A stretch of 64,000 nt of DNA from Rhizobium sp. L43 (GCF_002531725.1 NZ_NWSQ01000031.1:23009-87008); one strand, 5' to 3'. Counted from the first letter of the stretch, positions 1-9,065 are shown. Program-made: numbers and translations. Notes: generated by a model from the letters alone, not told the origin.

Positions 1-2642
1 AGGGCATCGAGCTGACGCCGACCATCCATCTCGGCGTCGGGACGAAGGCGATCGAGCGGAAAGCAGCGGGTGCGGAGGAGAATGCTGCGCTCGAACGGTT
101 GGAGCTGCAGGAGGCGCGGCGGGCAGAGAATGCCCGCAGGATCCAGCGGAATCCGGCAATCGTGCTCGACCTGATTACGCGGGAGAGGAGTGTCTTCGAT
201 GCGCGCGACGTCGCCAAGATCCTGCATCGCTATATCGATGATGCCGGTCTCTTCCAAAGCCTGATGGCGCGCATCCTGCAGAGTCCGGAAACCCTCCGGC
301 TCGATCGCGAACGTCTGGACTTCGTGACCGGGGTCCGTGCGCCGGCAAAATACACGACACGCGAACTGATCCGCCTCGAAGCCGAGATGGCCAACCGGGC
401 AATCTGGCTCTCGCAGCGGTCGTCGCATAGCGTCCGGAAACCAGTGCTCGAGGCGACGTTCGCGCGCCACGAACGGCTGTCCGACGAGCAGAAGGCCGCC
501 ATCGAACACGTTGCCGGTGGTGAGCGGATCGCCGCCGTGATTGGCCGCGCCGGCGCGGGCAAGACCACGATGATGAAGGCGGCGCGCGAGGCATGGGAGG
601 CGGCCGGCTACCGTGTCGTCGGTGGCGCCCTCGCCGGCAAGGCGGCAGAAGGTCTGGAGAAGGAAGCGGGTATTGTCTCGCGCACGTTGTCGTCCTGGGA
701 GCTCAGCTGGAGCCAAGGTCGCGGGACGCTCGACGAGAAGACCGTTTTCGTTCTTGACGAGGCCGGCATGGTTTCGTCGCGGCAGATGGCGATGTTCGTC
801 GAGACCGTCACCAGAGCCGGCGCCAAGCTCGTGCTTGTCGGCGATCCGGAACAGCTTCAGCCGATCGAAGCGGGTGCTGCCTTCCGCGCCATTGCCGATC
901 GCATCGGCTATGCGGAACTCGAAACGATTTACCGTCAGCATGAGCAATGGATGCGCGACGCATCGCTTGATCTCGCGCGCGGCAATGTCGGCAAAGCCGT
1001 CGCAGCCTATCAATCCAATGGCAAGGTGATTGGCTCAGAGCTGAAGGCCGATGCGGTCACCAACCTTATCGCCGACTGGAACAGGGAGTACGATCCTGCC
1101 AAGTCCACGTTGATCCTGGCGCACCTGCGCCGTGACGTCCGCATGTTGAATGAACTGGCGCGCGCCAAGCTCATCGAGCGCGGCATCATTGAGCAGGGTT
1201 TCGTGTTCAAGACCGCCGATGGCAACCGCAACTTTGCAGCCGGTGACCAGATTGTCTTCCTGAAGAACGAGGGCTCGATCGGCGTCAAGAACGGCATGCT
1301 GGGCAAGGTGGTGGAAGCAGCACCCGGTCGCATCGTCGCTGTCATCGGCGAGGCTGAGCACCTGCGCCAGGTTATCGTCGAGCAGCGCTTCTACAACAAT
1401 GTCGATCATGGTTATGCCACCACGGTGCACAAGAGCCAGGGTGCGACCGTTGACCGGGTCAAGGTGCTCGCGTCCCTGTCTCTCGATCGTCATCTTACCT
1501 ATGTCGCTATGACGCGTCACCGCGAGGATCTCGGCGTCTACTATGGCCGCCGATCCTTCGCCAAGGCCGGCGGTCTGGTCGAGATCCTGTCGCGCAGGAA
1601 GACCAAGGAAACGACGCTCGATTATGCCGGCGGCAGCATATACCGCGAGGCACTCCGCTTTGCCGAAGCGCGGGGGCTCCACCTCGTCAACGTCGTCAGG
1701 ACCGTCGCACGTGATCGTCTCGAATGGACAGTCCGGCAGAAACAGAAGCTCGTCGATCTCGCCGGCCGGCTCGCGGCCCTCGGTACCAGGCTCGGCTTCG
1801 CAACCTCGACAGCCAGCACAATTCGAACGTCAGCAAAGGAGGCCAAACCCATGGTGGCCGGTATCACGACCTTCCCGAAATCGATCGATCAGGCAGTCGA
1901 GGACAAGCTTGCATCCGATCCGGCATTGAAGAAGCAGTGGGAGGAAGTCTCGATGCGCTTCCACCACGTTTACGCGCAGCCCGAAGCGGCGTTCAAGGCG
2001 GCGAATGTCGATGCGATGTTGAGTGATCCGGCGACCGCGGCGAAGACGCTTTCACGGATCACTGCAGAGCCGGAGGCCTTCGGCTCCTTGAAAGGCAAGA
2101 CCGGTGTGTTCGCGAGCCGTGCCGACAAATCGGACCGCGAGCGGGCGCTCAGGAATGTGACGCCGCTCGCTGACAGTATCAGCGACTATCTTCGCCAGCG
2201 CGGCGATGCAGAGCGGCGAAACCACGCCGAGGAGCTGGCAGTACGCAGGCAGGTCGCGCTGGAGATCCCCGCTCTGTCGTCCAATGCGAAAAGCGTGCTG
2301 GAACGGGTGCGTGATGCCATCGACCGGAACGACCTGCCCTCGGGTCTCGAGTCCGCGCTCGCCGATAAAATGGTGAAGGCTGAACTCGAAGGTTTCGCCA
2401 AGGCAGTCACCGAACGCTTCGGGGAAAGAACGTTCCTGCCCCTCGCAGCGAAGAACACCACCGGCGAGGCTTTCCAACGGGTGACGTCGGGCATGAACGC
2501 CGCTCAGAAAAGTGAGGTGCAACAGGCCTGGAACACGATGCGGACGGTGCAGCAACTGTCTGCCCACGAGCGCAGCGTGACGGCACTCAAACAGACTCAA
2601 GCGCTGCGGCAGACACGGTCTCAGGGGCTCACTCTCAAATGA
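1..2642 (+). CDS. traA: TraA conjugative relaxase/helicase, 3' part (5' truncated by window edge)
   Basis: Ti-type TraA nicks oriT and unwinds the transferred strand. The reading frame is open from base 3, so the N-terminal MOB relaxase domain lies outside the window; the first internal start (TTG at 99) is not the real one. A RecD/TraI-like helicase is visible: Walker A GRAGAGKTT near 543-569, Walker B VFVLDEAGMV near 746-775, GDPEQLQP near 841, and the C-terminal TVHKSQGAT motif near 1420. The C-terminal third is charged and probably helical. The stop overlaps the traF start (ATGA), the same coupling as in the traAFBH operon of Ti plasmids. Assignment is firm; only completeness cannot be judged. 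Confidence 0.95.
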   Translation, partial: GIELTPTIHLGVGTKAIERKAAGAEENAALERLELQEARRAENARRIQRNPAIVLDLITRERSVFDARDVAKILHRYIDDAGLFQSLMARILQSPETLRLDRERLDFVTGVRAPAKYTTRELIRLEAEMANRAIWLSQRSSHSVRKPVLEATFARHERLSDEQKAAIEHVAGGERIAAVIGRAGAGKTTMMKAAREAWEAAGYRVVGGALAGKAAEGLEKEAGIVSRTLSSWELSWSQGRGTLDEKTVFVLDEAGMVSSRQMAMFVETVTRAGAKLVLVGDPEQLQPIEAGAAFRAIADRIGYAELETIYRQHEQWMRDASLDLARGNVGKAVAAYQSNGKVIGSELKADAVTNLIADWNREYDPAKSTLILAHLRRDVRMLNELARAKLIERGIIEQGFVFKTADGNRNFAAGDQIVFLKNEGSIGVKNGMLGKVVEAAPGRIVAVIGEAEHLRQVIVEQRFYNNVDHGYATTVHKSQGATVDRVKVLASLSLDRHLTYVAMTRHREDLGVYYGRRSFAKAGGLVEILSRRKTKETTLDYAGGSIYREALRFAEARGLHLVNVVRTVARDRLEWTVRQKQKLVDLAGRLAALGTRLGFATSTASTIRTSAKEAKPMVAGITTFPKSIDQAVEDKLASDPALKKQWEEVSMRFHHVYAQPEAAFKAANVDAMLSDPATAAKTLSRITAEPEAFGSLKGKTGVFASRADKSDRERALRNVTPLADSISDYLRQRGDAERRNHAEELAVRRQVALEIPALSSNAKSVLERVRDAIDRNDLPSGLESALADKMVKAELEGFAKAVTERFGERTFLPLAAKNTTGEAFQRVTSGMNAAQKSEVQQAWNTMRTVQQLSAHERSVTALKQTQALRQTRSQGLTLK

Positions 2643-3205
2643 AAATGCGTCATCGACATAGAGTGCTACGGCGCATGAAACGGCTCGTCTGGTTCTATCG
2701 GATAAGCAGCGTCAGCCTTTTTACACTTGGCTTCATCGTGCTGCTCGGAAGTCAGGGCTTCAGGGTCAATCTGACGCCGAGCGAGCCGCTGGGTCTGTGG
2801 CGGATCGTCGAGCCCGATCGTCCGATCCTGGTCGGCGATCTGGTCTTCATTTGCCCACCGAACACCGACGCGATGCGCAAGGCGCGGGCGCGTGGATATC
2901 TGCGCTCCGGCCTCTGCGCCGGCCGCGTCGCGCCGCTGATCAAGACGGTTGTGGCGACGTCCGGACAGGTGATCGAGATCCATGACGATGTCCGCATCGA
3001 TGGTCGGCTACTCCCTCACTCGCGCGTTGCGCGGACGGACGGCCAGAGGCGTGAGATGGTGCACTACGATGGTGGTGTCGTTCCGCCTGGCGCGGTCTTT
3101 CTCCATTCCGAGTTCCCAGGTTCGTTCGACAGCCGGTACTTCGGTCCTCTGCCCATGGATGGGATTCTCGGACTGGCGCGAGAGGTCTGGACATATGCGC
3201 CGTGA
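2639..3205 (+). CDS. traF: TraF conjugation signal peptidase (S26 family)
   Basis: 188-aa membrane-bound peptidase of the TraF/LepB type. In RP4 and Ti systems TraF processes and cyclises the TrbC pilin. One transmembrane segment lies at about residues 23-40. The catalytic Ser is S48 in the LTPSEPLGLW motif and the general-base Lys is K102 in PLIKTVVATSG. A C-terminal S26 box is visible around GSFDSRYFGPL. The ATG overlaps the traA stop by 4 bp. The gene ends 11 bp inside traB, so traA-traF-traB are translationally coupled. Its natural substrate, trbC, is at 15.9-16.3 kb. Confidence 0.95.
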   Translation: MKMRHRHRVLRRMKRLVWFYRISSVSLFTLGFIVLLGSQGFRVNLTPSEPLGLWRIVEPDRPILVGDLVFICPPNTDAMRKARARGYLRSGLCAGRVAPLIKTVVATSGQVIEIHDDVRIDGRLLPHSRVARTDGQRREMVHYDGGVVPPGAVFLHSEFPGSFDSRYFGPLPMDGILGLAREVWTYAP

Positions 3206-4361
3206 GCTCTTCCGAACGGGTGTCCTTGTCGCGCTATCGACGAGCGCCGGATGGATCGGTTGGAGTGGTCATGTGCTTCTCTTGCCCGTCGCAGGGGCCT
3301 TTCCCATGCTTTGGTCGTTGGCACGCACGCGCCTGCAGGCAACGGCGATCTCTGCGGCCTACTTCCTCGCCGCATCGCGAGGATTGCCGCAGGGTGTGGC
3401 GAGCTTCTATTCATCGGATATCTGGCCCGGTCTCTTGCTATGGCTGGTCGCCTCCTCCGCTTTCGTGGCCGTTCATGCCGCGCTCTGGAACGGTCGCAAG
3501 GGATGGCAGAAGCCGCTTCGCTATCTGGCTGCTTGCGTCGTAATGGCGATCCCACCTTTCGGTATTTTGGGATGGGCGCATTCGATCACCGCCGCGGGCG
3601 TTCTATTTCCGGGCTGGGGATGGTGGGGTCTGGCAGTGATGGCAGCCGGCCTCGGCGTCATGACGACGGGATATCGGCCGGCTGCAGCCATGGCCATGAC
3701 AGGCCTCTGGCTCTGGTCCGCCGCTGGGTGGACGACACCGATCCTACCGACGTCATGGACCGGTGTCGATCTTGAAATGGGAGTGTCACTCGGCCGCGAA
3801 GCGGGCCTCCAGCGGCAACAGGACCTGATTGATGTCGTTCGCGCCCGACCGCCCGGCACGACGATCGTGTTGCCGGAAAATGCTCTCGGTTTCTGGACGC
3901 CGACGGTTGCTCGCTTCTGGCAGAAAGGGCTCATCGGGACCGATATCACGGTCATCGCTGGAGCCGCACTCATCGATGGTCGCGGCTACGACAACGTGCT
4001 CGTGACGATATCCGCTGAGAAGACGGAGATTCTCTACCGGGAGCGAATGCCGGTGCCCGGATCGATGTGGCAGCCGTGGAGAGCCTGGATTGGTGGTGGT
4101 GATGATTCTGGCGCGCGGGCACATTTCTTCGCCAATCCCGTCGTAGAGGTCGCCACCGCAAAAGTCGCGCCGCTGATCTGCTACGAACAACTCCTCGTCT
4201 GGCCGGTTTTGCAATCGGCATTCCACCGCCCCGACGTTATCATTGCTGTCGGAAACGGCTGGTGGACCGCGGGGACGTCGATCATCGAAATTCAACGGGC
4301 GAGCAGCGAGGCCTGGGCCCGCCTGTTTGATCTTCCTCTCGTTATCTCATTCAACATTTGA
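3195..4361 (+). CDS. traB: TraB conjugal transfer protein (CN-hydrolase/Lnt-like)
   Basis: 388-aa integral membrane protein, the usual length for Ti TraB. It has several hydrophobic segments over residues 1-180, followed by a carbon-nitrogen hydrolase-like domain. That domain contains LPENALGFW (catalytic-type Glu) and KVAPLICYEQ (catalytic-type Cys), as in apolipoprotein N-acyltransferase. The third position is Arg-rich (YRERMPVPG) rather than the Lys of true Lnt, so acyltransferase activity is doubtful. The ATG at 3195 overlaps the traF end; an upstream in-frame start at 2982 would lie inside traF and is not credible. In Ti plasmids TraB raises transfer efficiency; its exact role is not known. 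Confidence 0.92.
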   Translation: MRRELFRTGVLVALSTSAGWIGWSGHVLLLPVAGAFPMLWSLARTRLQATAISAAYFLAASRGLPQGVASFYSSDIWPGLLLWLVASSAFVAVHAALWNGRKGWQKPLRYLAACVVMAIPPFGILGWAHSITAAGVLFPGWGWWGLAVMAAGLGVMTTGYRPAAAMAMTGLWLWSAAGWTTPILPTSWTGVDLEMGVSLGREAGLQRQQDLIDVVRARPPGTTIVLPENALGFWTPTVARFWQKGLIGTDITVIAGAALIDGRGYDNVLVTISAEKTEILYRERMPVPGSMWQPWRAWIGGGDDSGARAHFFANPVVEVATAKVAPLICYEQLLVWPVLQSAFHRPDVIIAVGNGWWTAGTSIIEIQRASSEAWARLFDLPLVISFNI

Positions 4362-4375
4362 AACATGGAGCTCGC

Positions 4376-4984
4376 ATGCTGGATGCTGCGTTGATCAAGG
4401 AATGTGCCGATCCTTCGTTGAAGCCTGCAATCGTCGAGCAGTTCGTCCAGGCGGTCGGTTCGGACGATCCGCTTGCCATCACGGTGAAGTCCGGAGGCCG
4501 TCTGATCCTCGTTCCCAAACCGAAAACACCCGAGGAAGCGATCGAGATCGTCCGAGAGAACATTGCCGGCTCTATCGTGCGGGTTGGTCTCACCCAGATC
4601 CCGGCGGGCATAGGAGTGAAGGATGCGTCGGAGCTGAAAGTAGATCTTGTCGAACCCTGCGCCAATCTGCGGACGGGTACGGCAATGTTTGCCAAGATCC
4701 TCCGCATCGTTGCGAAGTGGTACGGAAATCCGACGAGCGAGGAGGTATTCCCGCAGCTGTTCGAGGATGCGATCCATGCCTGGCGGACGGGCAAGTTCGA
4801 GGGTGAGAGCGTGTTCCAAGCTGAGGATCCGGGTGGCGCGGTCGCGCAGCGTTCGGAGGTGGAGGTTGAGAATGCTGACAAAGCCGAGGATGATGCCCCC
4901 TCTGAAATGCCGGAGGAAACGCCGGTCAAACCCGACGACGCCGGCATCCGGATCGATCTGACGAGGATCGGGGGCCAGAAATAG
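4376..4984 (+). CDS. traH: TraH conjugal transfer protein
   Basis: 202-aa protein matching TraH of Ti-type traAFBH operons, with a conserved N-terminus MLDAALIKECADPSL. Its function is not established. The N-terminal two-thirds look globular; the last 60 residues are acidic and low in complexity, ending in IRIDLTRIGGQK. The ATG at 4376 is preferred because GGAG lies 5 bp upstream and it gives the family N-terminus; a TTG 18 bp earlier is also open. It starts 14 bp after traB and is the last gene of the operon. Confidence 0.9.
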   Translation: MLDAALIKECADPSLKPAIVEQFVQAVGSDDPLAITVKSGGRLILVPKPKTPEEAIEIVRENIAGSIVRVGLTQIPAGIGVKDASELKVDLVEPCANLRTGTAMFAKILRIVAKWYGNPTSEEVFPQLFEDAIHAWRTGKFEGESVFQAEDPGGAVAQRSEVEVENADKAEDDAPSEMPEETPVKPDDAGIRIDLTRIGGQK

Positions 4985-5024
4985 TGGCCGCACGGGGTCT
5001 CCGCCGTTCGAATGAGCGCTGTTC

Positions 5025-5402
5025 TCAGATTGCCGGGAGAGAATAGCGAGTGAGAACCGCCTCATCGCCCTCGATGCTGATCTCGATCACCTCGTTCAGG
5101 AGTACTTCGCCGCCGGCCACCTCCTCCAGGATGAGTGTGAACAGGTCGCGCTGCAAAGCCGGAACAACTTGAGGCACGATGATGATCAGTCCGGCATGGA
5201 TTTCTTCATTACCGTAGAGTTTTCTGAAATCACGCGCGTTGTTGGTGACAAAGGTGTAGTCCTCCGCAACAATGCGGGGCATCAGATCCCAATCCTTTTC
5301 GCCGCTCAATCCCAGCCAGTTCACATGGAAGCCATCGTGGCCGTTATCCTGAGCAACGGCCACGAGAGAGGTGTGCAGGCATTCATCAATCAGGAACTTC
5401 AC
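5025..5402 (-). CDS. DUF5615 PIN-like toxin candidate
   Basis: 125-aa protein of the DUF5615 (PIN-like, VapC-related) family. The first acidic motif is MKFLIDECL. The second is FVTNNARDFRKLYG, typical of the family (TxDxDF variant with N and R). The third region is PQVVPALQRDLF. By family knowledge these are putative RNases of type II toxin-antitoxin modules. It starts 4 bp downstream of the DUF433 gene, the usual antitoxin-toxin order. The module sits between the tra and traR/traM blocks, which is consistent with a plasmid addiction role; this is inferred, not shown. Confidence 0.8.
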   Translation of the reverse strand: MKFLIDECLHTSLVAVAQDNGHDGFHVNWLGLSGEKDWDLMPRIVAEDYTFVTNNARDFRKLYGNEEIHAGLIIIVPQVVPALQRDLFTLILEEVAGGEVLLNEVIEISIEGDEAVLTRYSLPAI

Positions 5403-5406
5403 GATA

Positions 5407-6030
5407 TCAGCTGCCGGAAGTTTTGCTGGCGGCTTTCGGAAGTGAGAGACGCTTTGCCGATTTCACGGTTGCGCCAAGGTCCGAAAGCTTGCGAGGCCGG
5501 CCTCGTGCCGGGTGAGCGGCAGTCCAGATTTCCGCGAGTTCAACCATACGCGAGGTGAGCGAAGGATACCCCTCGACAATTTCCTCGGTGGTCGCACCCT
5601 GAGCCTTCATAACGGCGATCGTCCTGACTGGAACGCGGGTCTTGCTGAAAACCGGTTCGCCGCCAAGAACACCCTTTACGCTTTCGATAACCCTTTCTGC
5701 TTCCCGAAGTGCCTCCGCACGTGCCGCAAGCTGTTGGCGTGCGCGGGCAACATCCACGATCAGATAGTCGTCCGCTCGAACAGTGTCGGCATCCGGATTC
5801 TGGTCAATCGTGTCGAAGAGCCGCTGGCGACGCTCGGCCGACAGAATCGAGCCAACCCCATACCAAAGCTTAAGCCGCAGCAGGTCATCGTCAGATAGTG
5901 CTCGCCCCTCATCTTCGGCAAGGCGTCGGGCGATGATCCGTTTGTCGATTGCGTTGTGCACCGATTTCACGGCGATCTCGCTGACGGCAGCTGCTTCCGC
6001 AGGCGTGTAGGCGCGTACCAACTGAGTCAT
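5407..6030 (-). CDS. DUF433 antitoxin-like protein with N-terminal HTH
   Basis: 207-aa protein. Residues 1-70 resemble a MerR/HTH-like DNA-binding region (AYTPAEAAAVSEIAVKSVHNAI). The centre is helical and Arg-rich. Residues about 120-175 carry the DUF433 core (GGEPVFSKTRVPVRTIAVMKAQG, EEIVEGYPSLT). The tail is basic. The start at 6030 is chosen over upstream ATG and TTG codons because AAGGAG lies 7-8 bases before it. DUF433 proteins pair with DUF5615 toxins, and that partner follows 4 bp downstream. It probably represses its own promoter. Confidence 0.8.
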   Translation of the reverse strand: MTQLVRAYTPAEAAAVSEIAVKSVHNAIDKRIIARRLAEDEGRALSDDDLLRLKLWYGVGSILSAERRQRLFDTIDQNPDADTVRADDYLIVDVARARQQLAARAEALREAERVIESVKGVLGGEPVFSKTRVPVRTIAVMKAQGATTEEIVEGYPSLTSRMVELAEIWTAAHPARGRPRKLSDLGATVKSAKRLSLPKAASKTSGS

Positions 6031-6149
6031 AATCATTCTCCTTGTGGAGAATATATAATAGCTTTGGTGTGGGAAGTGAAGTGGGCCTTCCACGATCTGT
6101 GAAACAAGCAGACTGAGGGTATCCAACTCGCGGGGAAAAGCGTTTTCTT

Positions 6150-6368
6150 TCAAGTCTCTTTTTCGGGCGTGACCAGTTCGACGTGGCTCACACCAAGCGC
6201 CTGGGCAATCTCATATATAGTGATGACAGAGGGGTTGCGCTTCCCTCGTTCAAGGCCACTGAGATATTGCTGGCTATAGCCGGAGCGCGCTTCCACATCC
6301 TCCTGTGTCAGGCCTTTTTCCCGACGGAGGCGGGCAAAATTCCGGCCGACCAGCTTGCGCATATCCAT
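6150..6368 (-). CDS. XRE-family HTH regulator
   Basis: Small protein (72 aa from the ATG at 6368, 70 from 6362) consisting of one Cro/C1-type helix-turn-helix: FARLRREKGLTQEDVEARSG then YLSGLERGKRNPSV. No convincing Shine-Dalgarno precedes either ATG, and a TTG start at 6407 is also possible, so the N-terminus is uncertain. It lies upstream of the DUF433/DUF5615 pair on the same strand (120-bp gap) and could control it. It is divergent from traM and could also affect that gene. Confidence 0.75.
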   Translation of the reverse strand: MDMRKLVGRNFARLRREKGLTQEDVEARSGYSQQYLSGLERGKRNPSVITIYEIAQALGVSHVELVTPEKET

Positions 6369-6385
6369 GCGCGGAAGATCGACGT

Positions 6386-6420
6386 TTACATACTTTAAGT
6401 TTATCAACTATAGTATGTAA
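6386..6420. promoter_or_regulatory. Inverted repeat, candidate XRE operator
   Basis: Two perfect 9-bp arms, TTACATACT at 6386-6394 and AGTATGTAA at 6412-6420, flank a 17-bp AT-rich spacer. The site sits just upstream of the XRE coding region in the divergent interval with traM. Autoregulatory operators of XRE proteins are commonly of this kind. Assignment to the XRE protein is inference. Confidence 0.45.
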
Positions 6421-6507
6421 TTGAGATTTAAACCGATTTGCCTTCGCGGATACCTCATTCCAAAGAAGGTTTACACCGGCAGCATATAGGCGGTAATTGG
6501 ACCGATA

Positions 6508-6828
6508 ATGTTCAAAGCAAGTGCAGACGGGCCTGTGTCTGATACCAAACTCATATTGCGCCCACTTATCGGATTGATGAGTGACCAGCCGCCCGAAGAG
6601 ATAGAACGCCACGTCGTGCGCGAGATCGAAAAACATCGTCGTTTGCGCGATGGCGCCGTGATGCTCGAAGCGGAGGTCGATGCCGCAGCTGACCCGGAGA
6701 CGGCTCGCGAGGCAAGTCAGGCCTATATCACGGCGATGATCGCCGTCCACGCGCAGCAGACGGTCGTATCGACGCTTCTCGATATCTTGGGCTACATACC
6801 GGACATGCCGAAATCAAAGGGCCACTGA
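6508..6828 (+). CDS. traM: TraM quorum-sensing antiactivator
   Basis: 106-aa protein with the TraM hallmarks LILRPLIGLMSDQPPEE near the N-terminus and AQQTVVSTLLDILGYIP near the C-terminus, all helical. In Agrobacterium TraM binds TraR and blocks DNA binding until autoinducer-bound TraR accumulates. The gene is convergent with traR, with only 1 bp between the two stop codons. The two transcripts may therefore interfere with each other. Confidence 0.9.
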   Translation: MFKASADGPVSDTKLILRPLIGLMSDQPPEEIERHVVREIEKHRRLRDGAVMLEAEVDAAADPETAREASQAYITAMIAVHAQQTVVSTLLDILGYIPDMPKSKGH

Positions 6829-6829
6829 G

Positions 6830-7531
6830 CTAGATCAGACCAAACTCCTTGGCCATAGCTGTTGCCTGCGGCAAGCTCGTCGCTCCCAACGCCGACTTCG
6901 CGTTACGGAGGAAGAACGCGACATTGGCGTATGTAGTGTTCTCGATGATAGCAATGGCCTTCATCGATTTGCCCTCTGCAGACCAGCGCAGGCAGGTCAG
7001 TTCGTCGGACTTCATGCGAATGGGAGTGTGATGGGTCGGCTTCGCTCCCAGACCTTCAAGCCTCGAGTGCAGTTGCGCGACCGCAGAAGCAGCAAGAACC
7101 GGGTTCAGCGTTTGCCCCAGGGCAAAGTCAGCTTCTTCAGAAGCCAGGGTGAGCATTGCCATCCGACCAAAGCCGGTCTTGATCGGAATCGTAATCCCGG
7201 AGCGGATCCCGAACTCCCCGGCTTCTCCGTAGAAGTTCCTGCGCTCCTTGCTCATCCTGAGCGATGCTTCGTTGGACCAGGCGAATGCCTCAAGCTGATC
7301 GCGTGCGCTCCGCACGACGGGATCGATCAGAGCGTAGGATTTCTCGAAGTACCGCTGCTGCCACTCGACTTCATAGTTTGAGATCGCCGTCTGCGTCTCC
7401 GCCTGAAGATTGAGATAGGCATAGGCGCCAAATCCCGCTTCACGGCTTAACTTTTCCAAGGTCGCTTTCACCGTGGCTTCGTCGTGCGCCAGGGCGACCT
7501 GTTCGGTCAAACGCTCAAACCATTGGTTCAA
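6830..7531 (-). CDS. traR: TraR LuxR-type quorum-sensing activator of conjugation
   Basis: 233 aa from a TTG start at 7531. This start is supported by AGGAGG 7 bases upstream and gives the length of Ti TraR; a longer ORF to 7636 exists. The N-terminal AHL-binding domain keeps W and Y in YEVEWQQRYF, D in ALIDPVV and W in FAWSNE. The domain end reads FGIRSGITIPIKT, as in TraR. The C-terminal HTH (LTCLRWSAEGKSMKAIAIIENTTY) is recognisable, but its recognition helix differs from Ti TraR. It lies after trbI on the same strand. It should activate traI-trb and repABC with the TraI product. Confidence 0.9.
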   Translation of the reverse strand: MNQWFERLTEQVALAHDEATVKATLEKLSREAGFGAYAYLNLQAETQTAISNYEVEWQQRYFEKSYALIDPVVRSARDQLEAFAWSNEASLRMSKERRNFYGEAGEFGIRSGITIPIKTGFGRMAMLTLASEEADFALGQTLNPVLAASAVAQLHSRLEGLGAKPTHHTPIRMKSDELTCLRWSAEGKSMKAIAIIENTTYANVAFFLRNAKSALGATSLPQATAMAKEFGLI

Positions 7532-7752
7532 TTCATGGCCTCCTTTGAGTGAGGGTATGAACGCAACAAGGTTGCAGTCATAAGTGGCAGTACCCTTTGT
7601 CGAGGGCGCGGTAGCTCCGAAACGGAGGCGAAGCACACAATTGTGCCCGCCTAAAGGTGAGTATTAAGAGAAAGAAATTGCCCACGCAAGATTGTATTAT
7701 GTCATCGCGATTCAATTACATAGGTGATGACCAATTTGCGCCAAGGTCTGTT
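7532..7752. other. traR upstream region
   Basis: About 220 bp between the trbI stop and traR with no gene. It contains three short dyads: GCAAC-AAG-GTTGC, CTCCG-AAA-CGGAG and CACAATTGTG. None has a following T-run, so no rho-independent terminator is evident after trbI. The region probably carries the traR promoter; the CACAATTGTG dyad is a possible operator. Confidence 0.35.
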
Positions 7753-9051
7753 CTACTGCCGATATGAACTGGGGAAAATGATATCTTGATCGACCAACAC
7801 GTTGAATTTGTAGCCGGGCCGGATCTTGATGGTTGGCTGCACATTCAGATTTTTTGAGATCGTCTGTTCCGCCACACGGCCGAACGATTCGGCAAAATTC
7901 CGCCGCGCTGCATCTGACGCCGTATCCTGCGTGGCCAACGTCGAACTCTCCGGCATCGACATATCGATCCCCGTGCCGATGATGGCAACGAGCGCGGCAG
8001 AGCCGAACGTGCGCCAGAGATGGCGATCAACCTTATCCTTGAAGCCGCCATACCCCTCGGCATCCGTGCCGGACATGCCGCCGATCTGAAGCGTCGAGCC
8101 GTTGGGAAAGATTATGTCGGTCCAAACGACCAGCACGCGCTCCTGCCCGAACGACACCTTGGAATCGTAGCGACCGAACAGCTTCGCTCCCTGCGGGATG
8201 AGCAGCCGGTGGCCGGTAGCGCTGTCATAGACATTCTGGCTAACCTGTGCCGAAATCCTCCCTGGAAGATCAGAGTTCAAGCCGGTGATCATCGTCGCCG
8301 GGATCACCGATCCCCGCTTCAACTCATAAGGCGACAGCTGCGGAACGACCTGGTTCGGCAGATAGCCAAGATCCTTGATGTCCTGGTTGAAAAAATCCTC
8401 CTTCGATGTCTGGCCATTTTGATCGACGTTCTGTCCGAGCAAACCGGACTTCATCGCGGCGCTGTAGAGATCGGATGCACTGTTCGTCGTGGCATTGAGC
8501 GGTTGACGCGCGTCGGCTCTGGTTTCGGAGGCGCTCTTCTGCACCTCAGACACATCCACTTTCAGTGGAGAATCGAGTGCTGTCGCCCGTGCCTGGAGGC
8601 TTGCCATCCGCTGACGCTGCGCTTCGCGGAGAAATTGTTCGTCCTGTTCCCGCTTTAGCCGGGCCTTCCACTCGGCTTCCGGTTCGAGTTGTGAGCGCCG
8701 TTCCGTCCGGACCTCATTCTGCCGCTCCACGACGGCCTCTCTCACCGGCTCGCGCTCTACAACGACGGGGGTCGGCTGAAACACTTCGCGTTGCTCCGGT
8801 TCGCCTATGATCCCGTCCGACACGCCTCGTTTCAGCTGATCGCCAAACGTTGTCGCCGGCGACGTCGAGGTGCTGTCGAGCTCGTTCCCACGGTTGGAGG
8901 AGAGACCACGCCACGACAGGCCGACGATGACGACGCCGAAGAACAGAACGATGATGACGATCGCGACGATGATCGGCAGGCGATTGAGGCGTCGCATACT
9001 CTGTTGATCATCAGCATTGCCCGTCGTTCCGAGCTGAAGTGATTGAACCAT
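7753..9051 (-). CDS. trbI: TrbI (VirB10-like) mating-pair formation protein
   Basis: 432 aa. A single transmembrane helix at about residues 25-47 follows a short cytoplasmic tail. Then comes a long charged, Gln/Arg/Glu-rich periplasmic linker. The C-terminal TrbI/VirB10 beta-barrel domain starts about residue 250 (LKRGSVIPATMITGLNSD) and includes RLLIPQGAKLFGRYDS. In T4SS the protein spans both membranes and links the inner-membrane ATPases with the outer-membrane pore. It is the last gene of the trb operon, 14 bp after trbH. Confidence 0.95.
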   Translation of the reverse strand: MVQSLQLGTTGNADDQQSMRRLNRLPIIVAIVIIVLFFGVVIVGLSWRGLSSNRGNELDSTSTSPATTFGDQLKRGVSDGIIGEPEQREVFQPTPVVVEREPVREAVVERQNEVRTERRSQLEPEAEWKARLKREQDEQFLREAQRQRMASLQARATALDSPLKVDVSEVQKSASETRADARQPLNATTNSASDLYSAAMKSGLLGQNVDQNGQTSKEDFFNQDIKDLGYLPNQVVPQLSPYELKRGSVIPATMITGLNSDLPGRISAQVSQNVYDSATGHRLLIPQGAKLFGRYDSKVSFGQERVLVVWTDIIFPNGSTLQIGGMSGTDAEGYGGFKDKVDRHLWRTFGSAALVAIIGTGIDMSMPESSTLATQDTASDAARRNFAESFGRVAEQTISKNLNVQPTIKIRPGYKFNVLVDQDIIFPSSYRQ

Positions 9052-9065
9052 GTTCTCCCCTCCCC

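Noticed and set aside
7532..7752. CACAATTGTG dyad upstream of traR as a tra box
   Set aside because: It is a 10-bp palindrome with no similarity to the repeated motif between traI and repA, so it cannot be called a TraR site.
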